Source: JAHBWV01 sp964588385
GTDB taxonomy: Bacteria; Planctomycetota; Phycisphaerae; Phycisphaerales; UBA1924
Direction of reading: 5' to 3'
Assembly (NCBI GenBank): GCA_964588385.1
Contig: CAZPPG010000003.1
Span: 1 to 64,000 of the forward strand
DNA length: 64,000 nt
This document shows positions 10,162 to 20,200 of the stretch, one piece after another. The notes under the pieces were generated by a model. That model had not been told where the DNA came from. It saw nothing but the letters and a program-made list of their open reading frames with translations, and made no database searches. The translations under genes and the position numbers were made by a program. Within the stretch, counting starts at the first letter, position 1. Each line of letters opens with the position of its first letter.

Positions 10162-13100
10162 GTCGGAACGCCGACCGGAGCCCGACGGGCCGGCGCCTCT
10201 GCTTTCGTCGGCTCGGACGAGCGACCTTCGTTGCAGGAGGGCGGACACGAGGCGGCAAGCACCTTGTCGACGGCGGCCCCGACTGCGTCGATTGTTCGGG
10301 CTCCGAAGAAGTTGGCGTGGTCACAGGCGACCGACACGATGTCGAGGCCCCCGATCGCGACGTGCTCCCAGCCGTGCGCTCCCATGTCCTTGAACAGCGC
10401 TTCCTGAATCTCGGCACGAATCAGCGTGGTCGGTCCGGCCCACGCGCGCGGTTGATAGGCGAAGTAGGCCTTTACGTTCGCGGTGCGCGTTCCCAGACGA
10501 CGGACAAACGGGGGTTGAGGGATACCCAGACGCTGGCAGAGCGCGTGGGTCCTGGGCTGGATGACGCCTCGGTAGATCTTCCGAACGAAGAACGCCGGAC
10601 CATTGCGGAGTTGCCAGCTCAGACGCTCGGGCAGGGACTTCCGTGCGTGATGCTCGGCGACGGCGCGCGGAATGCGCGTGTCCAGTAGGACGAGACGCTC
10701 GACGCGGTGGCCGCGCTGAGCAAGGCGGTGCGCGATCTCGAGCGCGACCATGCCTCCGAGGGAGTAGCCCCCGATGACGTAGGGTCCCGATGGTTGGACG
10801 TCGCGGATGGCACGCTCGTAGATGGCGGCCATCTCTTCAACGGTTGCGTAGGGCCTTTCGACGCCGTCCATGCCGCGTGCCTGAAGGCCGTAGATCGGCT
10901 GGTCGTCCGAGGTCACGGCGCGGAGCCGTTGCAGGAAGAGGACGTCGCCGTCCATGCCGTGAACGCAGAAGAAGGGCTGACGAGAGCCCGTGGCTCTCAC
11001 GGGCACGAGCGCGGAGCGGTGCGTGTCGCCCGAATCGCTGTCGATGACGGCCGCGAGCTCACGAGCGCTCGGCGCTGACATAAGGGTGGCAAGCGGAAGC
11101 TTCGCTTTCAAATGCCCTTCGATCTTCGCAAAGAGCTTTACAGCCAGGAGGGAGTGTCCACCGACGTCAAAGAAGCTGTCATCCGGTCCGACGGTGTCGC
11201 GAGCGAGGACCTGCTGGAACAAAGCGAGCACTCGGGCGCAGGTCGTGCCGGGTTCCGGCAGTTCGCCTCGGGCGCCCGACGCCTTTGATGGATCGGGCAG
11301 GGCCGCGCGATCAATCTTTCCGTTCGGGGTTCGGGGCAGAGCCTGCAGCACGACGAACTCGCTCGGCACCATGAAGGGCGGGAGCTTGGCTTGGATGTAG
11401 CGGCGAAGGTCCGCACTGTCGAGGGCGGCGTTTCTTGGCGCCGCATACGCGATGAGACGATTGTCGTTCCCCTGTCGACGGGCGACCACGACGCATTCTC
11501 CGACTTCGGGGTGTGTCCCGATCGCCTGCTCGACATCGCCCAGTTCGATACGAAAGCCGCGCACCTTGACCTGGAAGTCCGCACGCCCCATGTACTCGAC
11601 CGCGCCGTCCTGCCCGCGACGGGCGAGGTCGCCGGTTCGAAAGAGGCGCGGGACCGACAGGAGCGGGAATGGGTTGGGAACAAAGCGCTCAGCCGTGAGA
11701 TCCGGGCGTCCGTGATAGCCGTCCGCGAGCGGATCACCTCCGACGTAGATCTGTCCGGGCGAGCCGGGCGGCGAGATCTGCATGTCGTGGTCCAGCAGGA
11801 GAACGACCGCATTGTCGATGGGCTTGCCGAGCGGGATGCGCCCGAGAATGACATCCTCACGGGTTACGGAGTGAGCCAGAACGTCCGCGGCAACCTCGGA
11901 CGAGCCGTAGAGATTCACCAGCTCGATCTTTGGGGCGGCGTCGAGGAGTCGCGCCGCCAAGTTCGCGGCGAGCGCCTCACCGCTTGACACAATGATGCGT
12001 AGTGAGGGCACTCGCTTGGAGAGATCGGAGGCGTGATCCAGGATCGCTTCAAGGAGTGCGGGAACGACCACAAGACGAGAGATCCTGTTGAGGGCCAGGT
12101 GCTCCACAAGTGTTCGCGGATCTTTGACGATCTCCTGCGGGATGACCACGGTCTCGACGCCGGCCAGCATGGGGCCGAAGACCTCCCAGACATGGTCGAC
12201 GAAGTTGATCGTGGTGCACCAGCAGGTTCGCTCTCCCGGCTGGAAGGGGCGCGTGCGATACATCCACTCGAATCGATTGATCGCGCCGCAGTGTGTGCCG
12301 CGGACTCCCTTGGGCTTTCCGGTGGAGCCGGAGGTGTAGATGATGTAAGCGGCATCGCCGGACGTGACAGGCACATCGGTCCACTCATGCGGAGGCGTCC
12401 CAGGAGCGTGATCGATGCGGAGGATCTGGTGCGTCGTCGCGTCACCGCCGCGCACTACGGACTGGCCGAACGCTGAGGCCACGACGATCGGCGGCCTTGC
12501 ATCTTCAAGGATCTGAGCCAGTCTCGCTTTGGGATATGTGGGGTCAAGCGGCACGTACGAGGCGCCGGCGCGCACCACACCCAGGAGGGCCACAGGCAGA
12601 TCGAGCGACACTTCGACGCACACACCAACCGGCACGCCGTGCTTCACACCAGCCGCTTTCAGATCGGCGGCGAGCGCGGCTGATCGGGCGTCCAGTTCGG
12701 CGTAGGTCAGAGCGGTTCCGTTGAATCTGTACGCGACGGCATCGGGCGACCGTTCCACACGGTCACGAAAGACCGAAGTGAGCGTCGCTTCGCGATCTCG
12801 CGGCCGGGAGGCACGAAGGGTGTCGGCCATGGCGGCCGACTGTTGATCGGGCGTGAGAACGGGCACACGACGGACAAGCCGCGAGGAGTCTGCCGCCAGT
12901 TCGCGAAGCGCTGTGGCAAACTGATCCAGAATGTCGCGAACGCGAGCGGGCGCGAATGCCGCGGCGTCGAACCTGGCCTCGATCTCCAGGTCTCGCCAGG
13001 GCATAACCATGAACTGCAATGGCACAACGGCCCACCCATAGGACTTCGGCTGTTCGATCGTGAGAGCGGCAGAGCCGTCGCGACGGGCGTCGTCCAGCGG

Positions 13101-14210
13101 GTAGTTTGCAAGGATGACAAGCGAGTCGAAGAGTCCATCACGCCCGGACATGCCGCATGCTTCCTGGACGGCTCGCAGGCGGGTCTGCTCGAAGGGCGCC
13201 GACGCCCGCACGCAGGACTGGATCGACTGCAGGTACTCCGCGACGGTTGTATCCGACTTGTACCGAGCACGAATCGGGAGGGCGTTCATGACCAGCCCCA
13301 CCACTGCGTCCACATCGGGAACGTCTACGGGCCTTGCGGAGACCGTCATTCCGAACACAGGCTCTGGAGTCATGGCGTGTCGCGCCATGACCAGGCCCCA
13401 GGCGCCAAGAATGAGCGTGCCGATCGTGAGACGCATCGAGCGGGCCGCGCCCTTCAGCGATTCGTACGCGTCGCCCGTGACTCGAACGCTCTCCGTGGTC
13501 AGCTCAACGGCGCGGCCCGCGGCCTCCTGGTCGCTCCTTCGGAACGGGAGGGGTGTCAATGTGTCGTAGCCGGCGAGTGATTCGGCAAAGTGAGTCCTGG
13601 CCCTGCTGTTCCAGGCGGGATCCGCTTCCTTTGCTGCGACCCAGGCGACGACGTCACGGAGCTTCCTCGCCGGCGGCAGGTCATCGGGAACGCCGCGGAT
13701 CAGGGCCGCGTAGAGCTTGTCAACATCTCCAAGGATGATCGAGACAGACCACGCATCGACGAGGATGTGGTGGAACGTCCAGATGACCCTGTGAAGATCC
13801 GGAGCAAGTCGCACCAGCGTAAAGCGAAGGAGGGGCGGCTTCGCGACGTCGAAAGGCCGGCGTCGATCGGCGAGCAGGAACGCGTCCAGCCGCTCGCCGG
13901 CTTGCTCGGCCTTCAGCACTGACCAATCCTCTTCGGACCACGGAACCTCGACCTCGCGTGCGATTGCCTGGAGCGGACGCTCTCCCTCGGGCCAGGCGAA
14001 CCTCGCCCGAAGGGCCTGGTGGCGGTGAATGACGCGCTTCCACGCTTCACGATACGCGCTGGTGTCAAGCGGACCGCGGATCAGAAAGGTGAACTGCTCG
14101 AGGTTCGCCGCACCGCCCGCTCCATAGAGCGCATCGAAGAGCATCGCCTCCTGCATGGGTGTGGCGGGGTAGATGTCCTCAATATTGCGCAGCTGCGGTC
14201 GTTCTGCCAT
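10158..14210 (-). CDS. NRPS terminal module: C-A-PCP-TE, beta-alanine-type pocket
   Basis: 1350-aa termination module. C domain (about 10-440) with the active-site segment HHILVDAWS (catalytic second His kept, last Gly replaced by Ala). A domain (about 460-965): YTSGSTGKPKG, NLYGSSEV, FRTGDLARR, GRADFQVKVRGFRIE, NGKIDR. Aligning by eye to the PheA pocket gives VDWVVSLADK: position 235 is Val and 236 is Asp, the pattern of A domains for beta-amino acids, close to published beta-alanine codes as I recall them. PCP with GGHSLL. TE (about 1078-1320): FFCVHGMDG, GYSLGG (Ser1150), Asp1177 in VLLDTR, His1298 in CDHANFF, an intact triad. Start ATG 14210 with GAGGG upstream. It lies 48 bp after the first NRPS and overlaps the PPTase start. 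The domain after the E domain of the first NRPS should be a DCL-type C. Hydrolysis versus cyclisation by the TE cannot be told. Confidence 0.92.
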   Translation of the reverse strand: MAERPQLRNIEDIYPATPMQEAMLFDALYGAGGAANLEQFTFLIRGPLDTSAYREAWKRVIHRHQALRARFAWPEGERPLQAIAREVEVPWSEEDWSVLKAEQAGERLDAFLLADRRRPFDVAKPPLLRFTLVRLAPDLHRVIWTFHHILVDAWSVSIILGDVDKLYAALIRGVPDDLPPARKLRDVVAWVAAKEADPAWNSRARTHFAESLAGYDTLTPLPFRRSDQEAAGRAVELTTESVRVTGDAYESLKGAARSMRLTIGTLILGAWGLVMARHAMTPEPVFGMTVSARPVDVPDVDAVVGLVMNALPIRARYKSDTTVAEYLQSIQSCVRASAPFEQTRLRAVQEACGMSGRDGLFDSLVILANYPLDDARRDGSAALTIEQPKSYGWAVVPLQFMVMPWRDLEIEARFDAAAFAPARVRDILDQFATALRELAADSSRLVRRVPVLTPDQQSAAMADTLRASRPRDREATLTSVFRDRVERSPDAVAYRFNGTALTYAELDARSAALAADLKAAGVKHGVPVGVCVEVSLDLPVALLGVVRAGASYVPLDPTYPKARLAQILEDARPPIVVASAFGQSVVRGGDATTHQILRIDHAPGTPPHEWTDVPVTSGDAAYIIYTSGSTGKPKGVRGTHCGAINRFEWMYRTRPFQPGERTCWCTTINFVDHVWEVFGPMLAGVETVVIPQEIVKDPRTLVEHLALNRISRLVVVPALLEAILDHASDLSKRVPSLRIIVSSGEALAANLAARLLDAAPKIELVNLYGSSEVAADVLAHSVTREDVILGRIPLGKPIDNAVVLLLDHDMQISPPGSPGQIYVGGDPLADGYHGRPDLTAERFVPNPFPLLSVPRLFRTGDLARRGQDGAVEYMGRADFQVKVRGFRIELGDVEQAIGTHPEVGECVVVARRQGNDNRLIAYAAPRNAALDSADLRRYIQAKLPPFMVPSEFVVLQALPRTPNGKIDRAALPDPSKASGARGELPEPGTTCARVLALFQQVLARDTVGPDDSFFDVGGHSLLAVKLFAKIEGHLKAKLPLATLMSAPSARELAAVIDSDSGDTHRSALVPVRATGSRQPFFCVHGMDGDVLFLQRLRAVTSDDQPIYGLQARGMDGVERPYATVEEMAAIYERAIRDVQPSGPYVIGGYSLGGMVALEIAHRLAQRGHRVERLVLLDTRIPRAVAEHHARKSLPERLSWQLRNGPAFFVRKIYRGVIQPRTHALCQRLGIPQPPFVRRLGTRTANVKAYFAYQPRAWAGPTTLIRAEIQEALFKDMGAHGWEHVAIGGLDIVSVACDHANFFGARTIDAVGAAVDKVLAASCPPSCNEGRSSEPTKAEAPARRAPVGVPT

Positions 14211-14258
14211 GCGGAACCCTCACGTGGCGAGCATTCTACATGATGGGTGTGAGTGCGA

Positions 14259-17200
14259 TCACTGCGCGTCCGTCGTCTCGAAGAGAGCGGAGAGCTTTGC
14301 GAGGCCGGCATCCGTGAGGCCCGCGAGCGGGAACGCGCCCGAACCTGTACCAGCCCCGGGCTCCGTCGCCGAGAGCTTGACGAGCGCGGCACGGTACGCT
14401 TCGGCGAGCGAGGCAACTGTCTCCGGTCTGAAGATGTTCGTGCTGTAGGTCCAGTCCACGACCATCCTGTGGCCCACGACCATGACGTCGACCTCGATGT
14501 CGTAGTGGCGCGGGCTGGCGGGATCACGCGTCGGGCCGCAGCGCGTGCGAGCGACACCCAGACTCCACCCCGGCTCCAATGCCTGATCGAACTGGCCGAG
14601 GTAGTTGAACGAGATTGGAGCGTTCTCGGAGGGTGCCAGCGCCGGGTCCGCGCCCTCCATCCAGCGGAGCAGCCCGTACCCGAGGCCGCGAGCGGGGATC
14701 GAGCGCAGGTGGTCGCGCACCGGCTCCACGGCGCCGACCGCGTCGAGCGAGCCGACGTCGAGCGTCGCGGGGAAGAGCGTGGTGAACCAGCCGACCGTGC
14801 GTGAGACGTCGATGTCCTCCACGCCGATCTGCTCGCGACCATGTCCCATCATGTCGATCCGCATCCGTGTCGCGCCCGTGGCGTCGCGCAGCGTCACACC
14901 GAGTGCCGCGAGCAGGATGTCGTTCATCTGGGCACGATGCGCGGACGGCGCGTCGTAGAGCAACGCGCGAGTCAGTGACTCGTCGAGGTGCAGCGTGTGC
15001 ACCCGAGACGATGATTCCACGTTCGCGCCCTGCGCGTCTCGCTTCACCCGCGCAACAGGAGCCGCGGACTCCGCGGTCCACCACGCACGCTCCGCCTGCA
15101 CCTCCGGAGATCGGGCGTGCTTTCCGAGCAGCGACGCCCAGGATGCAAAGGACATCGTCTTGAGAGGCAGCGCGACGGGCTGATTCTTCGAGGCCTGGCC
15201 GTGGGCCGTGATGAGGTCCTCGACAATGATGCGCCACGAGAGCCCATCAAGCACGAGGTGGTGCGCGACCATCAGAAGCCGCGCCGCGGAGGTGTCCCTT
15301 GCCTTGAAGAGGACCGCGCCGAACACGGGTCCTTTCGCAAGGTCGAGCGAGCCCTGAACCTTGCCACCCTCGCGTTGGATGAGCTCGTCCGTCTCCGCCG
15401 TGCCGAAACGATCGACCATGATCACGGGGAGCGCGATGCCAGCCTCAGCGGCCGGGACGTGGGAAGAGTTCCATGTCCCGCCCGCGCCCCGCGAGAATCG
15501 CAGTCGCAGCGCATCATGATGTGCCACGATCGCCTGGAGAGCCCTCTCGATCGATCCGGCGTGGACATCAGAGGGTGTCTCGAGCATGATCGCAGCGTTC
15601 CACTGATCCGGGCGGACAAGCGGCTGCTCGAGCAGCCACTTCTGGATCGGGATGAGCGCGGCATCGCCCGTGACGGGACCCTGGTCGATCTTGGCCGCGG
15701 CGGAGAGCTTCACGTGGGGCGAGAGCTGCACGATCGTCGGGTGATCGAAGATCTGGTTCGGCGTGATGAGGATGTTGTGCTTCCTCGCCTTCGCGCAGAT
15801 CTGGATGCTGAGGATGGAATCTCCGCCGATCTCGAAGAAGTTGTCGGTGGCGTTGACGGTGGGCAGACGCAGCACCTCGGCCCAGATCATCGCCAGCGTC
15901 TTCTCGACGTCCGTCGAGGGGCGGTCCTCCGGACGGTTCAACGATTCATCAGACCCACGCGCGGGCGCGGGGAGGGCCCGGCGGTCCAGCTTGCCGTTGC
16001 TGGTCACCGGCAGATGGTCCAGGAACACGAACGCCGTCGGCACCATGTACTCCGGAAGGTGCTTGCCAAGGCCCGTCTTCAGCTCCGCGGCCTTGAGATC
16101 GTTCGTGGAGCCGTTGCCGACCACGTACGCGACGAGTCGCTTGGTGCCGGGGACGTCTTCCCGTGCCAGCACCACCGCGTCCTTCACCCCCGGCTGCTTG
16201 CTCAGCACCTGCTCGATCTCGCCAAGCTCGATCCGGAAGCCCCGGATCTTCACCTGGTCGTCGATACGCCCCAGGTACTCGATCGACCCGTCAGGCAGCC
16301 ACCGACCCAGATCGCCCGTCTTGTACATCCGGCCATTGGGTTGATTGTGCGGGTCCTTCACGAACCGCTCGGCCGTCAGCTCAGGGCGTGAGACGTACCC
16401 CATGCCCACCTGCACGCCCCCGATGTACAGCTCGCCCGGCACGCCCACGGGCAGGGGACGCAGCTCCTGATCAAGGACGTACATCCGCGTGTTGGCGATC
16501 GGCTTCCCGATCGGCACGATCGGCTGGTTGGGCTTGCACTCCCAGCTCGTCACGTCAACCGCCGCCTCGGTCGGGCCGTAGAGGTTCGCCAGCTTCGCGT
16601 GCGGGATCCGCGTGAAGAAGCGGTCCACAAGATCCGTCGGCAACGCCTCGCCCGAGCAGACCACGCGGCGCAGGGACTCGCACGACTCCAGGCCTCGCTC
16701 TTCCAGGAACACACGCAGCATCGACGGCACGAAGTGCATCGTCGTCACGCGTTCACGCTTGATCAGGTCCACCAGGTACGCGCTGTCACGGTGGCCCTCG
16801 GGCTTGGCCACCACGATCGACGCGCCCGTGATCAGGGGCCAGAAGAACTCCCACACCGACACATCGAAGCTGTACGGCGTCTTCTGCATCACCCGGTCGC
16901 GGCCGTCAAGCTGGTACGCCTCCTGCATCCAGAAGAGGCGGTTCACGATCCCCTTGTGCGCGTTCATCGCGCCCTTGGGACGCCCCGTCGAGCCGGAGGT
17001 GAAGATCACGTAGGCCGGGTCATCCTCCGTCCCCACCAGCTCCAAGGGCTCCGAGGGCGTGATGGATCCATCATCCAGACGGACCACCTGCACGCCACCG
17101 GGCACGCTGTTGAACGCAGCCCCCGCACGCGAGAGCTCATCACCTCGCGTCAGCACCACCGGCATCTTCGCGTCCTGGCACATCCCCACAAGCCGGTCGG

Positions 17201-20200
17201 CCGGATACCCAGGATCCAAGGGCACGTACGCCCCGCCGCTGTAGCTCACACCAACCAACGCCGCCACCAGCTCCACGCTCCGGTCGACGCATACACCAAC
17301 CAAGGTCCCCGGCTTCACGCCCAAGGACCTCAGCCTCTTCGCGATCCCCCACGCCATCCCATCCAGCTCCGCATAGCTCACCACGCGCCCCTCGAACACC
17401 AGAGCGGGAGCAGAGGGCGTCTTTTTCGCCTGGCGAGCAATGAGCGACGCGAGCGTCTGCCCCTTCTCGTATGACTTCTCGGTGGTGTTAAAGGCGGTCG
17501 TGACCTGCTGACGCTCGTTCTCGGGGACCATCGAGTCCGTCGAGGCAAGGTTGTCGGGCGACGAAGCGATCGATCGCATCGCGTTCTGGTAGTACTTGCC
17601 GATCTGCTTGACCTGATCGGCGGTCATGTGCTTCGTGTTGTAGTTGAGAACCACGTCTAGACGATCGTCAAACGCGTCAACACGGAAGTTGGCGACGAAC
17701 GCGTAGTGGAACGGATCGGTGAAGTCCACATGGATGAGCTCGAAGCCCTGCTTGCCCTTCAGCTTGTCGTAGATGTGAAACTTCGTGTAGTTGAAGCCCG
17801 TCTCGAACATGTTGTCCTGGCCGGCACGCCCGAGGTCACGCAGCAGCTGGGCGCCGATGTAGCGCCGGTGAGGCAGAGCGCGGAGCTCCGACTCGTACGC
17901 GTCCTTCGCGATCTGGGCCCACGTACGCCCGATGCCAAGTTCCAAGCGATACGGCATGGTGTTGAGGTGGTTACCGAGGCAACGGTCGCCACTCGGCTCC
18001 TCGATGCGGCCGTTCATCACCAGACCCGTCACGATGTCCGTCTGCTTGGCGAGCATGCCGAGCACACGCATGTGGGTGGCGAGGTAGAACGCCTTGACGG
18101 GCATGCCCAGCCGCCGGGCGTGCTCCTCGACCTGCCGGTTGATCTCGTGGGGGATCGGCACGATCACGTCGAGGTTGCGCGGCACGCGCACGTCGCGTCC
18201 AACGCCGGGGAGGCGAGGAATCGGCGTGAAGGGCGCGTCGGCCAGGAGGTTTGTCCAGAACTCGCGTGCGGCAGGGTCCGTGATCGTCGACCGCTCGAGC
18301 GTCACAAAGTCGCGGTATGTGATCGGATTCGGAGCGTCCGCCGTGTCCTCGCCACCATTGAGCATGGTCACGTAGCGATCGAAGATCTCCGTCATCATGT
18401 TGGAGGTCGACCAGCCGTCGAGGATCGCGTCGTGGAATGTGATACCGAACTGGAAGGTCTCGTCCGATCGCTTGTGCACCGTGTAGGTCAGGAGCGGCGG
18501 CTTCCGCCAGTCGAACACGTACTCCGCCTCATCGTCGATCCACTTGGCGAGGATTTCCTTCTGACGCGCGGCCGGCGCGCCCGTGATGTCGTGATACTGG
18601 ATGACCGTCCGGGCTTCCTTGTGCACCAACTGCATCGGCTCGCTGAACGAGCCGAGGTCGAAGCTGGTCCGCAGGATCGGATGGCGTGAGACGACGCGAT
18701 CGACCGCACGCTGGAGTAGCGTCATGTCGAGCTTCGCCTTGACGTGGATGCTCATCGCGACCTGATAGAGATACGACCCGATGGCGCGTTCGCTGTGGAA
18801 GACCATGCCCCCCTGGAGCGCCGACAGCGGGTACGCATCGACGATGTTCTCCGGCAGGCGAGCGCGGTCGGCCGCGCTGATCAGAGAGAACGGCTCCGTG
18901 CGGAAGCCGCTGGCCTTGACGGGTGTCCCGATCTGGGCGGCGAGCGTGCGGATCGTCGGCGTCCGGAAGAGGTCGTGGATCGCGAACGTGAGGCCGGCAT
19001 CCTGCGCTTTGGCGACGATGCGAAGACCGAGGATGGAATCTCCGCCGATCTCGAAGAAGTTGTCGGTGGCGTTGACGGTGGGCAGACGCAGCACCTCGGC
19101 CCAGATCATCGCCAGCGTCTTCTCGACGTCCGTCGAGGGGCGGTCCTCCGGACGGTTCAACGATTCATCAGACCCACGCGCGGGCGCGGGGAGGGCCCGG
19201 CGGTCCAGCTTGCCGTTGCTGGTCACCGGCAGATGGTCCAGGAACACGAACGCCGTCGGCACCATGTACTCCGGAAGGTGCTTGCCAAGGCCCGTCTTCA
19301 GCTCCGCGGCCTTGAGATCGTTCGTGGAGCCGTTGCCGACCACGTACGCGACGAGTCGCTTGGTGCCGGGGACGTCTTCCCGTGCCAGCACCACCGCGTC
19401 CTTCACCCCCGGCTGCTTGCTCAGCACCTGCTCGATCTCGCCAAGCTCGATCCGGAAGCCCCGGATCTTCACCTGGTCGTCGATACGCCCCAGGTACTCG
19501 ATCGACCCGTCAGGCAGCCACCGACCCAGATCGCCCGTCTTGTACATCCGGCCATTGGGTTGATTGTGCGGGTCCTTCACGAACCGCTCGGCCGTCAGCT
19601 CAGGGCGTGAGACGTACCCCATGCCCACCTGCACGCCCCCGATGTACAGCTCGCCCGGCACGCCCACGGGCAGGGGACGCAGCTCCTGATCAAGGACGTA
19701 CATCCGCGTGTTGGCGATCGGCTTCCCGATCGGCACGATCGGCTGGTTGGGCTTGCACTCCCAGCTCGTCACGTCAACCGCCGCCTCGGTCGGGCCGTAG
19801 AGGTTCGCCAGCTTCGCGTGCGGGATCCGCGTGAAGAAGCGGTCCACAAGATCCGTCGGCAACGCCTCGCCCGAGCAGACCACGCGGCGCAGGGACTCGC
19901 ACGACTCCAGGCCTCGCTCTTCCAGGAACACACGCAGCATCGACGGCACGAAGTGCATCGTCGTCACGCGTTCACGCTTGATCAGGTCCACCAGGTACGC
20001 GCTGTCACGGTGGCCCTCGGGCTTGGCCACCACGATCGACGCGCCCGTGATCAGGGGCCAGAAGAACTCCCACACCGACACATCGAAGCTGTACGGCGTC
20101 TTCTGCATCACCCGGTCGCGGCCGTCAAGCTGGTACGCCTCCTGCATCCAGAAGAGGCGGTTCACGATCCCCTTGTGCGCGTTCATCGCGCCCTTGGGAC

